Source of the DNA: Prosopocoilus inquinatus
Taxonomy: Eukaryota; Arthropoda; Insecta; Coleoptera; Lucanidae
Reading direction: 5' to 3'
NCBI GenBank assembly: GCA_036172665.1
Contig: CM069872.1
Coordinates: forward strand, 25,114,001-25,178,000
Length of the DNA stretch: 64,000 nucleotides
Made by a program: the position numbers and the translations under genes. The notes below the pieces were generated by a model that had not been told where the DNA came from, ran no database searches, and saw only the letters and a program-made list of their open reading frames with translations. Below, piece by piece: positions 11,105 to 21,866 of the stretch (the stretch's first letter is position 1; each line of letters starts with the position of its first letter).

Positions 11105-12203
11105 GTGGAGCTTGTGAAGAGCGAGGACGAACGAAGGACCGACGTCAGCAGCAGCGAAGAGGAGTTTCAGCAGCCGAAGCCGAGGAAGACCGCCCGCGGA
11201 AAACAGCTGCTGCTTCCGAGACGCACTTCCACCAAGAATGAATATCAGACCTTGTCCGACGACGACAAGGACGCCACGCCGGAGTCCCAGCCGCCAGCTC
11301 CGCGAAAGGTCCAGATCCCCCCGGGAAAAAGAGAAGTGGACGCAGGTCTGTAGAGATCTTGATGTTCGGAAGATGGCTTTCTCGAAAGCGAAGAACACGG
11401 GAACCGGTATTCGCATCCAGTCGACGACGGTGGACGACGACCGCGCGATGACACGAATGTTCGACGAGAAGAAGGTGCAGTACCACACGTACCCACTTAC
11501 GGCTGACAAGCCGCTGCGAGTCGTGATCCGAAATCTGCCCTCCAAAATCAGCGAGGACGAAATCAAGGCTGACCTCGAACAGCAGGGCTACCCGGTTTAG
11601 TCGGTTTCCCGGCTGAATAAGGGACCTGAACAGCGTGCTATGCCGCTAGTCATGGTCCAGCTATCAAGGGGCGTCGATGGCAAACGCATATTCGATGATA
11701 AGACGGTCGCTCGGCTCGATGTAACAATCGAGTCGAAGAGACGTCCGTCCGGCGTTGGTCAGTGTCACCGCTGCCAACAGTTCGGACACTCTCAGAGAAT
11801 GTGTCGCGCCAGTCCTTACTGCGTGAAGTGCGCGGAGCCACATCACACTCGTGCGTGCAAGAAGCCACGGGACACCCCGGCTGTTTGCTGCAACTGTGGC
11901 GGACCGCATCCCGCTTCTTACAAGGGCTGTGAGAAGTTCTCGCAACCGCCGATCCTCGAGAGGAAGCCGGAGACACCGAAGCCGAAACCTGCCCCGGAGT
12001 TTAAGGGCGGCAAGTTCCCGGAACTGCCCGCGAAGAAAGGAGCGAAGGACCCCGCCCACACGGACCGAAACCGAAACGGCCAGCATGTTACCCCGGGAAA
12101 CCCGACCGAAAAATGTCCTGTTTTCACGGTAATTTTTCCATGCTTTTCTTCATTCTGCGAAACCGACGAGCGTCGCAGCACTCAACGCTTCTATGGACCA
12201 TAG
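11105..12203 (+). pseudogene. LINE ORF1, gag-like nucleic-acid chaperone (broken)
   Basis: The product would coat LINE RNA in a ribonucleoprotein. An acidic, basic-patched N-terminus runs to about 11350, where the frame shifts to 11238-11600 (TYPLTADKPLRVVIRNLPSK, the region preceding the knuckles in Jockey-type ORF1). An in-frame TAG at 11598-11600 interrupts it. The continuation from 11640 carries three knuckles: CHRCQQFGHSQRMC, CVKCAEPHHTRAC and CCNCGGPHPASYKGC. The ORF1 C-terminus (LADLLSRVDFSKLL... SLFHHG) is at 13900-14073, cut off by the AT-rich insertion. Confidence 0.85.
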
Positions 12204-12473
12204 CGAAGCCAGATCCGAAGACTCAGCTGAGGAGTTGCGGTCCGTTCGCGAAGAGGCTGTAGAGGCGTAGTCAGGAGCCGGACGCAGAACGCATAAAAAC
12301 GGCACATTTTCGGCCCCGAGCGACGAGTAATCCCCGGTAAATCCAGCGGGAATCCGCGTTCGACTATTTCGACGGTGAAGTGGTGTAAAGTGCGGAAGTG
12401 GGAACTTTAGTGACATATATACCATTATAAATGAACGATTTAATCATTTAATCAACATACAACTTGTTTACAA

Positions 12474-12486
12474 TGATAATCACATT
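12474..12486. repeat. TSD of ribozyme repeat locus R1 (left)
   Basis: TGATAATCACATT is repeated at 13683-13695. Confidence 0.85.
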
Positions 12487-12531
12487 ATAGAAAAATTTTG
12501 TGCAAATCGTTTTTGATTGCAGTGAGAACCT

Positions 12532-12594
12532 CGAGCAGCCTCTGGACAGCTGTTTCAGCCCTGCTTGGGGCTTCTTCAGCAGAAACGTAGCTCG
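12532..12594 (-). ncRNA. Type I hammerhead ribozyme, R1 inverted unit
   Basis: Minus strand: stem I CGAGC and GTTTCTG pair with CAGAGGC and GCTCG; core CTGAAGA; stem II AGCCC/GGGCT with loop CAAGCA; GAA; palindromic stem III ACAGCTGT; C at the cleavage position. Confidence 0.8.
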
Positions 12595-12815
12595 ACATTC
12601 CCACTGCAAAACATGTTTCATTATGCTTTGACAGCAAGCATGGCCGCCTTGCATGGGGGACTCATTAGGAGCAAATCCCGCTTCAATTTGTCTATCCTAC
12701 TGCAATGTTAGGTCAAAAAGCGATAGTAAGATGTCGCTATTTTATATGTTCATCATTCTTACATCGCAATTGCGAATAAATTGGGCAAGTCGTTTTTGGT
12801 CTGCAGTGGGAATGT

Positions 12816-12878
12816 CGAGCTACGTTTCTGCTGAAGAAGCCCCAAGCAGGGCTGAAACAGCTGTCCAGAGGCTGCTCG
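12816..12878 (+). ncRNA. Type I hammerhead ribozyme, R1 unit 1
   Basis: CGAGC-TAC-GTTTCTG / CAGAGGC-T-GCTCG stem I, CTGAAGA core, AGCCC/GGGCT stem II, GAA then ACAGCTGT stem III. Predicted cleavage after C12865. Position 7 of the core is A instead of U, a position known to tolerate change. The 8-nt palindromic stem III implies that two copies fold together. Confidence 0.85.
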
Positions 12879-13124
12879 AGGTTCTCACTGCAATCAAAAA
12901 CGATTTGCACAAAATTTTTCTAAAATCTTTCATTATGCTTTGACAGCAAGCATGGCCGCCTTGCATGGGGGACTCATTAGGAGCAAATCCCGCTTCAATT
13001 TGTCTATCCTACTGCAATGTTAGGTCAAAAAGCGATAGTAAGATGCTATTTTATATGTTCATCATTCTAACATCGCAATTGCGAATAAATTGGGCAAGTC
13101 GTTTTTGGTCTGCAGTGGGAATGT

Positions 13125-13187
13125 CGAGCTACGTTTCTGCTGAAGAAGCCCCAAGCAGGGCTGAAACAGCTGTCCAGAGGCTGCTCG
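13125..13187 (+). ncRNA. Type I hammerhead ribozyme, R1 unit 2
   Basis: Identical in all stems and core to unit 1. Confidence 0.85.
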
Positions 13188-13436
13188 AGGTTCTCACTGC
13201 AATCAAAAACGATTTGCACAAAATTTTTCTAAAATCTTTCATTATGCTTTAACAGCAAGCATGGCCGCCTTGCATGGGGGACTCATTAGGAGCAAATCCC
13301 GCTTCAATTTGTCTATCCTACTGCAATGTTAGGTCAAAAAGCGATAGTAAGATGTCGCTATTTTATATGTTCATCATTTTTACATCGCAATTGCGAATAA
13401 ATTGGGCAAGTCGTTTTTGGTCTGCAGTGGGAATGT

Positions 13437-13499
13437 CGAGCTACGTTTCTGCTGAAGAAGCCCCAAGCAGGGCTGAAACAGCTGTCCAGAGGCTGCTCG
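13437..13499 (+). ncRNA. Type I hammerhead ribozyme, R1 unit 3
   Basis: Identical in all stems and core to unit 1. A fourth unit starts after it but ends before its ribozyme. Confidence 0.85.
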
Positions 13500-14065
13500 A
13501 GGTTCTCACTGCAATCAAAAACGATTTGCACAAAATTTTTCTAAAATCTTTAATTATGCTTTGACAGCAAGCATGGGCGCCTTGCAAGGGGGACTCATTA
13601 GGAGCAAATCCCGCTTCAATTTGTCTATCCTACTGCAATGTTAGGTCAAAAAGCGATAGTAAGATGTCGCTATTTTATATGTTGATAATCACATTGTAAT
13701 TATCCACTAATAAACGAGATTAGCTCATTTTTCTTCACCCCTTTGTTTCTTTACGTTGCCGAGGCAATTTCTCTGCCAGCTGCGATAAGTATAACGCACC
13801 CCATTGTTCCTAATTAACGAACCATTAATTAATAAATTTTATTATCAAATAATAAACATTTTTCCCGAATTTATCGTCCCAGCTCGCACCCCCCCGGTAA
13901 CAAGCGTATGGCAGCAGCTCGCGGATTTACTTTCGCGAGTTGACTTCTCGAAGCTTCTCAGCGTGGCGGCCGAAGTGATCGCCAGCCTCAGCCAGGCGTC
14001 GAACGGCACCGAGATGATAGAGGCCTTGTTAGGCTACGCCTCCGACATATCATCGCTGTTCCACC

Positions 14066-16480
14066 ATGGATAGACTGCCAAGGCGACCGCGTTCTCTACA
14101 GACTGTTTTTTGGAATGCCAAGGGACTCAAACCCAAGCGATTGGAGTTGATGGAATTCGCTCAGCCGTCAAAACCTGGACGTAATTCTATTCAACGAGAC
14201 ACATCTGAGAGCGGGGGACGATCCCAGGCTTCCGAATTATCAGCTCTACAGGAACGACAGGCCAAACGCGAGAGACGGAGGAACTGCCGTTTATATAAAA
14301 CGAGACATCGACCACCACGTCATTGATACGCCGCCCCTCCAGCACCTGGAGGCGACCATAGTGGCAATACAAACGACCGACGGCACGGTTCGACTGATCT
14401 CCGCTTACAACGCGCCGAATCGGGATCCGATCTCCGGGGGTTTGGACGCGATGTTCGAGACGGATGGCGCGACGATAATCGCCGGCGACTTGAATTCCAA
14501 ACATCCCGATTGGAAAAACCGTGTTACTAATCGGAACGGAAGGATTTCGGTTCGCTCGGCCGGCCCGATGTCCTCGACAATGTCGTCTTAAAGGACGTCG
14601 CGACGGTGCATCAGCTTTCTGTTCTGAACGAGCTCGATTCCGATCACGCCCCAGTTCTGTTGCAGTTGGAAGGGGACCCCGAAGAGGACGAGGACGTGGA
14701 CAACACAAGAAAGAAGATATCCTGAGGAGCGTTCACCGGCCACCTGCAGGAAGCTCTAGGGCCAACAACCCCGATCAAAACGCGCGAAGAACTAGAGCAC
14801 GCCGTAAGCACACTGACCGACAGCATCGCGGCTTTGCTTGCGCACGCAACGAATCCGACGCCGGCCCGCCCTTTTCAAATGCGATTGCCCGAGGACGTCC
14901 GTGAACTCATCAGGGACAGAAATCGCGCCAGGAGGCGGTGGCAACGGTCACAGGACCCCCAGCACAAGAGATAGGCGAACAGGCTGACCGGAGAAGTTCG
15001 ACGTGCCCTAATCGAACACCGAAGGGAAACCTGGGACATCAAAATCGACGGCTTGAATTCCGATGTTAATTCTCTCTGGAGAATACCTCGGATTCTCAAG
15101 AATAGAGGAGCACCGCCCATGCCGCCTATACACGGAGAAAGAGGCGTAGTCTACACCGATGAGGAAAAGGCCGAAGCTTTTACCGACAATCTAGAGCGTC
15201 AATGCAGCCCTGTCTACGAGAACGCAGATGTGGAACACTTCGGCCGCATTCACCGTAGAGTCAGGCGCTCGCTAGAACAGGAAGATGTCGAGCATATCGC
15301 CCTCGGAGGTGAAGAGGGCAGCGAAGAAGTGCAAGAAAAGAAAGACCCCAGGTCCCGCGGCATAGGCAACAGGGCACTACAGTAACTTCCGACGAGAGCG
15401 ATCGCCGCTCTGATCGGCATACTCAAGGCGATGCTCCGTCTGCGTCACTTTCCATCCCCGTGGAAGTGCGCGGATGTCATTGTGTTGAGAAAACCCGGAC
15501 AGCAAGCGGCGTTTCCTCAAAACTACCGACCGATCAGCCTCCTGCCAGCTCTCGGAAAGCTGGCCGAGAAAGTCATCCTCCGAAGACTGAAGGGGCACCT
15601 AGAGCGCCTCCAGGTCCTCCAGGACGAGCAGTTCGGTTTCCGTCCGGGTCACTTCACAGCTCACCAAATCCTGCGCGTCACAGAGTGTGTCACCGAGGGT
15701 TTCAACAACAAGGAATACACGGAATTAATTTTGCTGGACGTGTTGAAAGCATTCGACAAAGTCTGGCATCAGGGCCTGCTTCTCAAGATGTTGGAGGCGG
15801 GAATACTTTTGGGTATTGTCCAGCTGATCGCCTCGTTCTTGAAGATACGCAAGTTCCGTATAAAAATAAACGGAGTTCGAACTTCGGAAAGAACGCAGAG
15901 AAGAGTACCGCCATCGTACTAGGACGAAAGGGACGGATGCGACCACCAGAAGAGATTGCCATGTTCGAACGAGGTATTCCTTGGCGAACAGAAGCGAAGT
16001 ACCTGGGAGCCATCCTGGACACCCGACTCACCTGGAAACAGCGCATCGAGTCCGTCGCCGCCAGAGCCAAACAGGTCCTGGCCAACCTCTACGGGCTGAT
16101 GAGCCGGGGAAGTAAGCTGCATCCTGACAACAAGATGAAGCTTTACAAAACCGTCATCAGACCCACCATGACGTACGCCTCTGTGGCCTGAGGCTAAGCG
16201 GCGAAGACTCACATGCAAAAACTCCAGGTGATCCAGAACAAAGTCCTACGAATGCCGCTCAACGCTCCGTAGTTCGTCAGGAACGACCAAATCCATATAG
16301 ACACTGGCACCGAGAAGATAGAAGAATTCGTGTAGCGGCTCGCCATGAAGACTCACGGGAACATGCTAGACCACCCCAACAGCTCATCAGGAACCTGGAG
16401 GACTACGACAAAGAGCTAGAGCACAGACACAAGCGGCTAAGAATGATGCTACTGGATTAGTGCAGAGGAGTATCGCACAA
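14066..16480 (+). pseudogene. LINE ORF2: APE endonuclease and reverse transcriptase (broken)
   Basis: ORF2 nicks target DNA and reverse-transcribes the LINE RNA. The endonuclease begins VFWNAKGLKPKRLELMEF and continues after frameshifts with LISAYNAPNRDPIS, IIAGDLNSKHPDW and DSDHAPV. The reverse transcriptase shows NYRPISLLPALGKLAEKVIL, QFGFRPGHFTAHQI, LDVLKAFDKVWHQGLL and, further on, GIPWRTEAKYLGAILDTRLTWK. The segment between the FRIKING block (about 15870) and KSTAIVLGRKG (about 15905) is far too short: the palm block with the catalytic YADD box has been deleted. At least four frame changes occur. The C-terminus is decayed. Confidence 0.85.
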
Positions 16481-16604
16481 CATGCGGCGATCGCCGCGTA
16501 AGTACATTTTCCAATATGTTGTTTTTCTGTTTCAGATGAAGGAGTTTAAAGAACAAAGTTCTAGGTACTCCGTTGAAGATGCCCGATTAACGATGTCAAT
16601 TCAG

Positions 16605-16752
16605 TCTCATCGACTAACAAGAAGTAGCAACAAGACCACCAGCAACAACAGCCCTGAGGAAAGTTCTTCTGCAAAAAAGAATGAAATGTCGGCAGTAGAA
16701 GAAATCCTAGACACACGGTACCAATCCGAGGCCAAGATTTCAACTACTGGAT
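16605..16752 (+). pseudogene. Penelope-like element, 3' remainder
   Basis: TCTCATCGACTAACAAGAAG and the CAGCAACAACAGCCCTGAGG stretch match the PLE 3' region at 4045-4130, and continue the PLE copy left at 10880. Element copy A begins at the next base. Confidence 0.75.
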
Positions 16753-18674
16753 ACTACACCTTTTCCAACTGTAATTAAGAATTATTCAATTATAATTCAG
16801 ATTCTTTAAGTTTATTTCAGAATGTATCACATATAATTCAGATTTTTCAATTCATTTTCAGCATATGTCATTTGTAATTCAGATTTTCTAATTTAGTTTC
16901 AGAATTCGTCAAATGTTATACATATTAATCTGTTTAATTTCAGAATACGTTAAATGAATTTGAGATTGCATCCGTTGTAATTACAAAATTGTCACTTGTA
17001 AATAAAATATCACTGATTTCAGATTCGTCAAATATAATTCTGCTTATGATGATCTAAAGAATATCAAATAGGAGCATTTATTTAAAAAAAAAAAAAAAAT
17101 ATTAACAACAACTAAGTAGATGATTTCGGTAGTAATATTTATTAATTAATAATAATGTAGCAGATAATGCAGATAATGAATACAAAAGTAATATGTACCT
17201 AGTAATCTCTTAAGTTAGTTAAGGAAACAGAAAAAAAATTATTTATTGAAAAGAATAAACAGAAATCAAACCAATCCAAGCCAAAAAATAAAAAATCAAT
17301 AACTGCATAATTATTTATAAAACAAGACAATAATTTAACTATTCACCCGCGTGCATATCGTTCAGTGCTAATACTGCTGCAAGAAGTTGTGTGCTGCGCC
17401 GCTCGGGCACAATCTCCTCCTGCAATGGTGCGGTGGTTGCGTGGTCTATCGCATGTTCTAGGTAAATCAGCCTTTACTCTCCACCCCTGGCGCATTCAGA
17501 TTTGGTATCCAGATTTGATTTCACATGAGATTTAATTTTTGCCCAAATCATTTCAATTGGATTTAACATTGGGGAATATGGACCCAACCGCAATAAAGAT
17601 ACTTCGTTTGTGTTTATCACATATTCCAATGCAGAATGACAAGGGGCATTATCACAGACTATCACAAAGTCTCTTAATTGGTTGCCCAGCTCTTGCCATT
17701 GTAAGAAGACCGTCCTTAGCCAATGATTCGCAGATTCTGATGCAAATGAACCGCGTCGTCCTTCCATGGATACTACTCTCGTGGCAGAAATTGCTCCTAT
17801 TAAATGAATATTTGGTCCTCTGGTAGCTAGCAGAACTTGTAAAGATCGCGAACCTCTCTTTGAATAACCTTTACTTCGCCGACAAAATAAATTGAAGTTC
17901 GTTTCGTCGTTTTGTTTTCCGCTTAAAGCATATTATCAATTTCATTTTCCGTTAATATCTTCGGTTTTTGACCCCCTTTAGCTAACATTCTATCTCGTCC
18001 GGAATGTACCCAGTGAGAGCAGTCTTGTACGTCCTAATGTAGAAGCTAATGCAGTCCAATTCTCTCCTCGATTTGCATATGCTACAATTCTCTCGCGATC
18101 TTGATTGTTATACCTTTCGTATGTCTTTCTCTCAACTAACTCTGTTTCTACCACAGCAGTTCTACAAATGGGGCAAATAATATCATGTGCCTACACATCT
18201 TCTATTGCCTGGAAGCACTTCATGTGCAGCAGGTGTTCACATGGTAGAAGCCGCTTCACAGCATTTCTGGCCATAGATACTTGGCAGATAGCACAATTAT
18301 CTTTTAAATGCATTATTTTCACAATTGTTTTGTGCAATCTTTGAGGCATCTTAAAGTAATGTTTACTTCAAGGTATACTTAATTTAAATTATGATTAATA
18401 TCATACATTAACAAAGGCTGAAATTCATTTAATGCTTTCTGAATTACAACTGACGTTTTCCGAATTCAAACTGACTAATCTGAATTACAACTAACGAATA
18501 CTGAAGAAATTAAATTGATAAATTAGAATTACAAGTGATGCAATCTGAAAATGATGTGATTGTTCTGAATTTTAAATAACATAATCTGAAATTAAATTAA
18601 CAATTCTGAATTACATTTGAAAATTTCCGAAATATAGTTGATCCTTTCTGAATTACAGCTGGAAATGGTGTAGT
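16753..18674 (-). mobile_element. RING-transposase DNA transposon with repeat-array ends (copy A)
   Basis: Ends are ACTACACCTTTTCCAACTG and its inverse GCTGGAAATGGTGTAGT. Each end is followed by about 280 bp of short degenerate units containing ATTCAGATT / TTTCAGAAT, so the element has arrays of likely transposase-binding sites rather than a simple terminal repeat. The decayed transposase gene lies inside on the minus strand. I could not identify a target duplication. Confidence 0.75.
17339..18349 (-). pseudogene. RING finger - HTH - DDE transposase (broken)
   Basis: From the ATG at 18349 the N-terminus carries a RING-type zinc site: CAIC, then LLPCEHLLHMKC, then CPICRT, interrupted by a TAG at 18191-18193. 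A basic helix-turn-helix-like stretch follows (YERYNNQDRERIVAYANRG ENWTALASTLG). Then a DDE_3 (IS630/Tc1-like) catalytic domain: DETNFNLF with CRRSKGYSKRG, VIVCDNAPCHSALE, LLRLGPYSPMLNPIEMIW, with 32 residues between the second Asp and Glu. A conserved tail (YLEHAIDHA...ALNDMHAGE) ends at the stop 17341-17339. Several frameshifts make it inactive. DDE_3 enzymes cut and paste DNA; a RING suggests ubiquitin-ligase-type interaction, which is inference. Confidence 0.75.
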
Positions 18675-18987
18675 CTGCCAGTACTTTGTCGCGGTACTTA
18701 CAACAGCTCAGTTGGGCAGTAAATAAAATAGAACTTAGAGATTACTGTCTTTGATTGTCGTCGTTCACTTGACGAAACCAATAGCAGCAATCTCCAAATA
18801 CACAATCTTCCAAGCAGGAAAAATAACTTAATGTATCATTTATGTTGTGAGGTCTTCTCAAAACCTGTGCTGTTGTCTGTTGCTTCTGCTGCTTTCTTTG
18901 CAGTTTGCATTTCCCAGCAGTCAGGATTTATATAATAATTAAATAGACCTGTTCCAAATTTTATTTGAAATAATAAATTATACAAAA
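18675..18987 (-). other. 3' untranslated region of the zinc-finger gene with poly(A) signal
   Basis: On the minus strand an AATAAA lies at 18965-18960, 22 nt after the stop codon of the zinc-finger exon. The rest up to the transposon edge has no other feature. Confidence 0.6.
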
Positions 18988-19185
18988 CTATACATTGGAC
19001 GTCTGCTTTTGATGTCTTGCTTTTAGATGTCTTGACAATTTCTGGCTTTCGGTAAAGGACTTGCCACAACCAGAAATTTTACACGCATAAGGTTTTTCAC
19101 CAGTGTGAACTCGTAAATGTATAGTAAGATGATGCTTCTCGAAAAAAGACTTAAAACACTGCTCACATTTGTATTTTCTAATTCC
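18988..19185 (-). CDS. C2H2 zinc-finger gene, last exon
   Basis: Acceptor TTTTTAG at 19192-19186, then an open frame of 65 codons to TAG at 18990-18988. It encodes two C2H2 fingers: CEQCFKSFFEKHHLTIHLRVH, linker TGEKPYA, then CKISGCGKSFTESQKLSRH. It begins GIRKYK, which completes a standard linker after the last finger of the exon at 54454-54758 (HQRYHQ), and both junctions are phase 0. I therefore join them across an intron of about 35.3 kb. Family role would be sequence-specific DNA (or RNA) binding in the nucleus; target unknown. The alternative is an isolated paralogous fragment. Confidence 0.75.
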   Translation of the reverse strand, partial: GIRKYKCEQCFKSFFEKHHLTIHLRVHTGEKPYACKISGCGKSFTESQKLSRHLKARHQKQTSNV

Positions 19186-19510
19186 CTAAAAAGCAATACA
19201 AAAATAAATGATAATTCTAGACTACTATTTATATTATTCAACAAATTAATTGGACTCTTTGAAAAATGAAAAAAGAAAGATTGAAAAAACTATAGAAAAA
19301 AAATTCAAAAAACTTTACGCAGCTCACAGCTGAGTATTTACATACCTATAAAAACTGGCCAAAATTTGAAATTTTAAACTTAATATAAAACAAGAAAAAT
19401 GTTTTTTTTTTCTTCTTGTAATGACATATAAGTATAATGCTTTAAGGAAAATGGGTGTTTCAGAAAACTGTCGTTGTAGTAAGAAATTAATCTGATAAGC
19501 TAATTGTTAT

Positions 19511-19620
19511 AGGCTCAGTTTCTCAGTCATAGTTTAACTTTAATCTTCAGTTTTTTTTTACATAGGAACAGATGGAAATTAACTGAAGATTAACGTTAAA
19601 CTGTGACTGAGCAACCCGCC
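19511..19620. mobile_element. Short palindromic MITE
   Basis: Arms CTCAGTCATAGTTTAAC.TTAATCTTCAGTT and the inverse AACTGAAGATTAACGTTAAACTGTGACTGAG around a T-rich loop. TTA-like flanks suggest the Harbinger type. Confidence 0.6.
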
Positions 19621-19855
19621 CTTAGTTATCTAATCTATTTAAAACAGAAATCGATAATTAAGTAACAAATGCACGCTTACGTAGATTGGAGCTTTATTCG
19701 AAAAAGTAGGCGGTCAAACAATGAAATTATTTTTCAGCTTGCACCGCGTTCCTTAACTCTGTCTTGACAACAAATGCTATTCAACATAAATACAACATAA
19801 CAACATGAACAAAGTAACAATAAATTAATATGTAAATTAAATTTAAAATTCCAGT

Positions 19856-20068
19856 TCATGTAAAGTGATTGTTCAAAGTTACCTCCGTGGTTTGCAATAG
19901 TTTCTCGAGATAAGACATTAAGTTTCTTCTCGCTTTATGCAACATATATTGTGTTATTTGGCCACAGGCCCTACGAATACGTTTTTTAAGATCGTCTAGA
20001 TCAGTGATCGGCAACGATTTACGTACTAAGGGCCGCACAGTGGGACAACGCACTTTCAAATTTGGCAT
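19856..20068 (-). pseudogene. Tc1/mariner-like transposase C-terminal remnant
   Basis: The minus-strand frame reads LPITDLDDLKKRIRRACGQI, then TQYMLHKARRNLMSYLEKLL. This resembles the tail after the last catalytic residue in insect Tc1-like transposases (DDLK.RI..AC.. I...ML....RNL..R). No catalytic residues are present. Decayed fragment in the large intron. Confidence 0.5.
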
Positions 20069-20306
20069 TTAATCAAAACATGAAACCATTTATTTAGGTT
20101 TCTCACTAATAGTTTTCAATACATCAATCACCATACATTTAAAAAAGACTCTTGATGATCATCTGTGCCGGTATCAAGTGTGCTAAAAAATCACAATCAG
20201 TTGTCTACAGTGACTAGGTGAATTTTGCGCAAATCACACATGACTTAGTTTTGTGCTGTGCTTAACTATATTTTCTGAATTATTTTTTAATTTTATGATG
20301 GAACCC

Positions 20307-21164
20307 ACTACACCTTTTCCAACTGTAATTAGGAATTCCTCAATTGCTATTCAGATTTGTTAATTTAATTTCAGAATGTATCACATATAATTCAGATGTA
20401 TCAATTTAGTTTCAGAATATATCATTTGTAATTAAGATTTACCAATTTAGTTTCAGAATTCGTCAAATGTTATTCAGATTAATCAGTTTAATTTCAGAAT
20501 ATAATAAATGAATTTGAGATTACATCAATTGTAATTAAGAACCCGTAACTTTGAAATAAAGTAAAATTGAAATATGAATGATTTTAAATTCCATCAAACA
20601 TAGTTCAGTAAAAATCCTTAGAGCATCTTCAATCAAACTTTCTGCGATAACTTCAATATTTTATTTATCCTAGATGTTATACAAAAACAAACAAAAAACA
20701 CCATAACAAGTTTCCATTTAGCCCTTCAGTCTAACCATTCCTGTAAGAACTAACCAATAGAATATGTGAAACCCGGGCCAGTCGATCTTCAATAAGATAG
20801 AAGAGGTTTCTTCACCTTAAGTATTGTACATGTTTGTTTATTTCAGAAACAACTGTACAATAAGAAGTAAAAAACTTATCCCATTCTTTATCCCAAAGAA
20901 TTGTATAAATCTGATTTATGATTAAAGTACATAAAAACGCGTAGTCTAAAATTCATGCTTTCTGAATTACATTTAATATATTCTGAAATTAAACTGATTA
21001 ATCTGAATTACGACTAATGAATTCTGAAATTAAATTGATAAATCTGAATTACAAGTGATGCATCTGAAACATATTCTGAAATTAAATTAACAATTTTGAA
21101 TTGCATTTGAAAATTTCCGAAATATAGTTGATATTTTCTGAATTACAGCTGGAAATGGTGTAGT
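20307..21164 (+). mobile_element. Non-autonomous copy of the ACTACACC element (copy B)
   Basis: Complete at both ends (ACTACACCTTTTCCAACTG ... GCTGGAAATGGTGTAGT), with the same short-repeat arrays as copies A and C and no transposase. Copy C is its inverse. Confidence 0.85.
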
Positions 21165-21544
21165 TCAAATATTAAGTTTGTAAAGAGGACTGAACTTCTT
21201 AATATCATGAAAATGTTGAGGAATAATTTAATTTTTACTGAAAATCTCCAGAAATACAATCTCTTTTGGTATCAACGTACTCAGAAAGAAATGTTCTGTT
21301 GAACTAAGCTAAGAAATATATGAGTTTCTATTTAAAAAAATGAGTTGCAACCTAATGAAAATTTCAAATGCTCTGAAAATGTTAAAAAGCAAAATACAAT
21401 CAAACGAGTGATTTTCTCGAAATACTTGATCGCATTAGATCGAAAAAGTTTTTTTTTCGTTGTCATGGATACCGAAATTATCAATCAAGTCATATGACGA
21501 CTAGCAATATATCTGAGAATTCCATTTTTTGCTTAATCAAAGTG

Positions 21545-21866
21545 TGGTTTATACAGCCACTAAAACTAATAACTAAACATTAATAATTATCAACTAAAAA
21601 ATTAAAAGGCCGTACTGATACGAAGCGGTTTATACAACTTCACTAAAAATTAAGAATTCGGTTATTTCAATTCTTAGTGAAAAAGACGGGATGACCGTAA
21701 ATTTGACTGTACTTTCTCTTCAGTTAATATTCCCTCCACGGAATTTTCACAGCTAGGTGTGCAACGAGCAGGAGTCATTTTTGCTTGTATAAACGGAAAC
21801 TTTTGCATAGTTTTAATTTTAGTTTTAGTTAATTTTTAGTTTTAGTTTTAGTGACTGTATAAACCA
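21545..21866. mobile_element. MITE with 25-bp terminal inverted repeats
   Basis: TGGTTTATACAGCCACTAAA is mirrored by TTTAGTGACTGTATAAACCA. AT-rich interior with no gene. Confidence 0.7.

Larger units (their letters stand above)
12487..13682. mobile_element. Hammerhead repeat element (retrozyme-like), locus R1
   Basis: One partial unit on the minus strand (12487-12620) is followed by three nearly identical units on the plus strand with 309 and 312 bp between equivalent points. A perfect 13-bp TSD flanks it. Each unit holds a type I hammerhead. The open frames of about 96 codons starting MGDSLGANPASICLSYCNVR repeat with the unit and overlap the ribozyme; I do not count them as genes. Retrozymes are known non-autonomous elements built of tandem hammerhead units and thought to use PLE-type machinery; assignment here is by structure. 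Confidence 0.8.
10881..16592 (+). mobile_element. Jockey-like non-LTR retrotransposon (LINE), inactive
   Basis: ORF1 (gag-like, three CCHC knuckles) and ORF2 (APE endonuclease plus reverse transcriptase) lie in the same direction, with overlapping stop and start at 14066-14073. A 12-bp TSD flanks the copy. It is interrupted by AT-rich DNA (about 12400-13865) carrying a ribozyme repeat locus, has several frameshifts and lacks a poly(A) tail at its 3' end. High GC compared with its neighbours. Confidence 0.85.

Noticed and set aside
12653..13564. Three 95-96-codon frames starting MGDSLGANPASICLSYC
   Set aside because: They recur with every retrozyme unit in the window, span the ribozyme, and exist because units are copies, not because of coding selection.
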